17,402 bases of DNA from a bacterium (GTDB taxonomy: Bacteria > Cyanobacteriota > Vampirovibrionia > Obscuribacterales > Obscuribacteraceae): assembly GCA_030431355.1 (NCBI GenBank), contig JAUIJG010000053.1, forward strand, positions 1 to 17,402, read 5' to 3'. Positions 15,342 through 17,402 of the stretch are shown here, in pieces. The notes below the pieces were generated by a model. The model searched no databases, was not told where the DNA came from, and saw nothing but the letters and a program-made list of their open reading frames with translations. The translations under genes and the position numbers were made by a program. The first letter of the stretch is position 1; each line of letters begins with the position of its first letter.

Positions 15342-15740
15342 ATGGGGCTAAAAGGCATAGTCCTTGGACGTCAAAGCAAACCCCTACCTGATTTCACAGA
15401 TTCCCCTATCCGCGGTGCAGCCACTACTGCTGGCACCACGGCGGTTTTAGTTAATACTGGCGGCAGTATCTCCAGTGGTTATCGTGAACTTTGGAAGAAT
15501 ACTACCCTGGCTGGCAGATCCGCTGCCAGAGGCCTCACCGGTGAGCCGGAGTTAAACATGCAAGCAAGTCGCTTACGCATGGTTTCACGCTTGCGTAAAA
15601 AAGAGCGCTTTATGATCTGGCGAAGTGTCTGGACTGATCTCGTGCGTTATTTCATGACGGGCCTGACCAGATTGAGTTATGGCTCTCTCTTCTGGCATGA
15701 TGACCTGGCTACCAATGCGGTCAGATTCAGAAACAGATAG
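15342..15740 (+). CDS. Basic 132-aa protein of unknown family
   Basis: I do not recognise this protein. The ATG at 15342 follows GAGGTGAT (15331-15338) at the ideal distance and a good promoter, so it is very likely expressed. It is basic, with many Arg (for example SRLRMVSRLRKKERFMIWR, about residues 76-94). Residues 24-50 are rich in Gly, Thr, Ala and Ser. The part from about 85 to 125 has spaced aromatics and Leu (FMIWRSVWTDLVRYFMTGL) and could form an amphipathic helix. There is no signal peptide or clear transmembrane span. It stands alone between the patatin gene and the minus-strand metal cluster. A 7-bp hairpin lies 64 bases after its stop. Confidence 0.7.
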   Translation: MGLKGIVLGRQSKPLPDFTDSPIRGAATTAGTTAVLVNTGGSISSGYRELWKNTTLAGRSAARGLTGEPELNMQASRLRMVSRLRKKERFMIWRSVWTDLVRYFMTGLTRLSYGSLFWHDDLATNAVRFRNR

Positions 15741-15803
15741 ATCCTTATCTCTCTGCTTTAACTATTCGAAAATTAGATTCTGGTTGAGATATTGATTTGA
15801 AAA

Positions 15804-15825
15804 GAACTGCTATCTCCTGCAGTTC
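15804..15825 (+). terminator. Hairpin downstream of the 132-aa gene
   Basis: GAACTGC (15804-15810) and GCAGTTC (15819-15825) are exact reverse complements around an eight-base loop. The following bases (GACCAGGTCTTTATCTT) are only mildly T-rich, so it may be a weak terminator. It also lies just beyond the stop of the 42-aa minus-strand frame, so it could serve either gene. Confidence 0.4.
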
Positions 15826-15835
15826 GACCAGGTCT

Positions 15836-15964
15836 TTATCTTAAGTTACCTGTGAGAACATCCAGAATGAAATAGCGGATTGTTCTTACCTCTTCGTACA
15901 TGAAAGTGACGATAAAGGATATAGCAAGCACGACAAGCAACGTGTAAAACACGACTGTATACAT
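15836..15964 (-). CDS. Probable 42-aa single-span membrane protein
   Basis: ATG at 15962-15964 (minus) opens a 42-codon frame ending in TAA at 15836-15838. The product starts MYTVVFYTLLVVLAISF, a continuous hydrophobic helix over about residues 3-22, followed by the charged segment MYEEVRTIR (22-30) and the hydrophobic tail YFILDVLTGNLR. This is the layout of bacterial small membrane proteins. An in-frame TAG lies nine codons upstream, and ATG is the only sensible start. AAGAAG and a more distant AGAGG precede it, so the ribosome site is moderate. It follows the MerC gene on the same strand by 115 bases. A 60-codon frame covering the same bases in another register has no such organised content. 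The family is unknown and the call rests on composition alone. Confidence 0.5.
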   Translation of the reverse strand: MYTVVFYTLLVVLAISFIVTFMYEEVRTIRYFILDVLTGNLR

Positions 15965-16079
15965 TGTCTTCTTTTGCCTCTTGCGATGAAACTAGTCTGC
16001 GTACTGGGTACGACATATAGAATCTCATCGGCCAGGTTAATCACCGGTTAAGGACAGAGGCACTTTATATGAAATCCTT

Positions 16080-16616
16080 TTAGTGATCGCAGCAGCTCTT
16101 AACGCGGCGCATATTAAGCAGGTGGGTAGCCACCAGGGTCAGGTTGCCACCCACCAAAAATGGCATTTCGTAGGCTTCCAGTCCAAAGCTATGGCTGAAG
16201 AACGAGCCCACAAGAACGGCTCCGACCCCAACTATCATACCGGTGAGAATTCTCCGACTCTTATGTTTTAGATAACCCGGAACTATGGCGAAAAGCGCGA
16301 AAGCGATGATGACAGTGCCTAAAAGCAAGTGGGACTCGTGACTCTCTAAGAACTGCAATCCTATAAAAGGAAGAAGGGCGATTAAAAAAGGCATGGCCAT
16401 GCAATGAATCAGGCACAGAATGGATGCGATTATGCCCAGGTTGTCCATGGATAAAATCGCTTTGGACATGGCCGGCGGCACATGATCATGGGTCTCTTGT
16501 ATCCGCTCCAGATCATTGTGTTCATGGGGGATACTCTTTGAGCTTTCTGCTGCGTTCGGCTGACAGCAGGAAGATCCTGCTTCTTTGATTTGAGTCTTTT
16601 CAGATTCATTTAGCAC
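16080..16616 (-). CDS. MerC-family heavy-metal membrane protein with His/Cys-rich tails
   Basis: The start is GTG 16614-16616, supported by GAGGA (16624-16628) seven bases upstream. The 178-aa protein has a soluble N-terminal tail with Cys17-Cys18 and a His-rich stretch (HEHNDLERIQETHDH, 31-45). Four membrane spans follow (about 58-85, 96-114, 124-141, 150-168). The first contains the MerC-type pair in SILCLIHCMAMP (Cys68, Cys72), and the C-terminus ends in SCCDH. MerC proteins move or bind Hg(II), and related proteins occur in zinc-responsive regulons. With a Fur/Zur-type gene 79 bases upstream and the His-rich tail, I infer zinc or another divalent metal rather than mercury. No mer operon genes are present. 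Confidence 0.85.
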   Translation of the reverse strand: MLNESEKTQIKEAGSSCCQPNAAESSKSIPHEHNDLERIQETHDHVPPAMSKAILSMDNLGIIASILCLIHCMAMPFLIALLPFIGLQFLESHESHLLLGTVIIAFALFAIVPGYLKHKSRRILTGMIVGVGAVLVGSFFSHSFGLEAYEMPFLVGGNLTLVATHLLNMRRVKSCCDH

Positions 16617-16695
16617 GAACTTTTCCTCGGTTACTCAGATAAATAGTTACTTTGGATTTAACGGAAGTATATCTATTGTAGCTGGATACTGGGGG

Positions 16696-17169
16696 TTAAT
16701 TATGACAGTCTTTGCATATGCCGAATATTTCCAGGATATGCCCTCTCACTTCAAAGCCGTACCGAGCTTTGATTCCGCCCTCCAGCTCCTCTATCAGGCA
16801 TTGATCCAGGTGGACAGAATTCTTACAGGAGTCGCAAACCAGGTGGTGGTGATGTTCACCGGGTTTGATCATCTCATAGCGGCGTTCTCCGTCACCTAAG
16901 TCCACGGCTTGGACAAGACCCATATTGACCAGGGATTCAAGGGAGCGGTACACAGTGGTCAAGCCGGGTGGTTTATCCTCGGTGGAACGCATTTTACTGT
17001 GGATATCCTGGGCGCTGGACAGATCGTCAACTGTCTCCAGAACCGATAGAACTTTCTTACAACCCTTAGTGAGTCTCACTTTACCATCCTTAGAATCGTT
17101 TCTTATAACGGCGCGGCTTATATTTGATTCTATAAGCATAACAGGCAACATAAGGATCCATGATCCCAT
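16696..17169 (-). CDS. Fur-family metal-responsive repressor, Zur-like
   Basis: Fur proteins are dimeric winged-helix repressors activated by metal. The protein (157 aa) shows RLTKGCKKVLSVLE (32-45), the recognition-helix motif GLTTVYRSLESLVNMGLV (69-86), the wing GDGERRYEM (92-100), the regulatory metal motif HHHHLVCDSC (106-115) and a second CKDC (152-155). The two CxxC pairs form the structural zinc site common in Zur and PerR-like members. Zur is favoured by the MerC neighbour, but Fur or PerR cannot be ruled out. The ATG at 17167-17169 directly follows the kinase stop (TAAATG), and a second in-frame ATG at 17151 has a GGA upstream and could be the true start. The N-terminal 20 residues are otherwise unusual for the family. 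I could not identify a Zur box with confidence. Confidence 0.9.
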   Translation of the reverse strand: MGSWILMLPVMLIESNISRAVIRNDSKDGKVRLTKGCKKVLSVLETVDDLSSAQDIHSKMRSTEDKPPGLTTVYRSLESLVNMGLVQAVDLGDGERRYEMIKPGEHHHHLVCDSCKNSVHLDQCLIEELEGGIKARYGFEVRGHILEIFGICKDCHN

Positions 17170-17402
17170 TTAGAAACGATTTTTATTTTGTTCTCGCCTG
17201 ACCCGGGCCACAATCTTTTGCCAGATGCTGTTACCGGAAGTATTCCTCTCACCAAGCAGTTCGGCGATGGCGTGCTCGACCTCTTTTGCCGAGGGGTAGC
17301 GCTTTTCAGGCTCTTTCTCCAGCATCTTCAAAATGACCTTCTGGACATCTTCTTTTATCTCGTACTGACGGCGAAACCTGGCAGCGCAGCCATCTGTGTG
17401 CT
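17170..17402 (-). CDS. Ser/Thr protein kinase, C-terminal fragment (start beyond window)
   Basis: The last 76 or so codons of a minus-strand gene end at TAA 17170-17172. The segment VILKMLEKEPEKRYPSAKEV then EHAIAEL matches the end of subdomain XI of eukaryotic-type (Hanks) kinases, with the invariant Arg in the EKRYPSA stretch. A basic tail follows (WQKIVARVRREQNKNRF) with no extracellular or PASTA domain, so if the kinase has extra domains they lie N-terminal. The stop abuts the Fur-family ATG, so the two are probably cotranscribed and may be translationally coupled. The substrate is unknown. Confidence 0.8.
   Translation of the reverse strand, partial: HTDGCAARFRRQYEIKEDVQKVILKMLEKEPEKRYPSAKEVEHAIAELLGERNTSGNSIWQKIVARVRREQNKNRF

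Noticed and set aside
15846..16028. 60-aa minus-strand frame
   Set aside because: It overlaps the 42-aa membrane frame in another register and shows a random-looking mix of Cys, His and Arg, with no ribosome site.
16080..16616. Mercury-resistance merC
   Set aside because: No merR, merT, merP or merA nearby. The His-rich tail and Fur/Zur neighbour argue for another metal, so no mer symbol is given.

Overview
The window (17.4 kb, roughly half GC) is ordinary-density bacterial chromosome with genes on both strands. No rRNA, tRNA, CRISPR array, insertion sequence or phage gene was found. It contains secreted proteins with Sec signal peptides, a primary-type sigma factor with a long acidic N-terminus, a eukaryotic-type Ser/Thr kinase end, a HypD and a Gln/Pro-repeat membrane protein. 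I cannot fix the taxon from this. My weak guess is an under-sampled environmental lineage such as the non-photosynthetic Cyanobacteriota (Melainabacteria/Vampirovibrionia).

Layout. At 1-1007 (-) lies the N-terminal two-thirds or more of an acyl-CoA dehydrogenase. Diverging from it, 1190-3183 (+) is a tandem pair of S66 (LD-carboxypeptidase/MccF-like) proteins. The first keeps the Ser-Glu-His triad and the second has lost all three residues. At 3185-6926 (-) follow a bifunctional NAD(P)H-hydrate repair enzyme, a secreted PDZ protein and a lone Dpp/Opp-type ATPase. At 7080-7430 (+) is a small unknown protein, meeting tail to tail a secreted dual-specificity-type phosphatase (7432-8121, -). A 394-nt divergent region with a perfect inverted repeat leads to the sigma factor (8516-9571, +), a strong hairpin, and an orphan HypD (9881-10987, +).

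At 11017-14784 (-) lie three surface or nucleoid-type genes: a Yip1-domain protein with eight 17-residue Gln/Pro repeats, a Lys/Ala/Thr-rich DUF2934 protein with its own terminator, and a secreted patatin-like phospholipase. A gene-poor stretch carries a good sigma-70-type promoter driving an unrecognised 132-aa protein (15342-15740, +). The right end (-) reads kinase C-terminus, then a Fur/Zur-family repressor whose ATG directly abuts the kinase stop, then a MerC-family membrane protein with His/Cys-rich tails, then a probable 42-aa single-span membrane protein not previously obvious because of its size.

How the genes work together: the two S66 proteins probably form one cell-wall or peptide-processing unit. 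The Fur/Zur-MerC pair looks like a metal-homeostasis unit, possibly cotranscribed with the kinase. The other genes look like independent housekeeping or envelope functions. The best candidates for something undescribed are the S66 enzyme/pseudoenzyme pair, the HypD with altered active-site motifs and no hydrogenase genes nearby, and the 42-aa membrane peptide.
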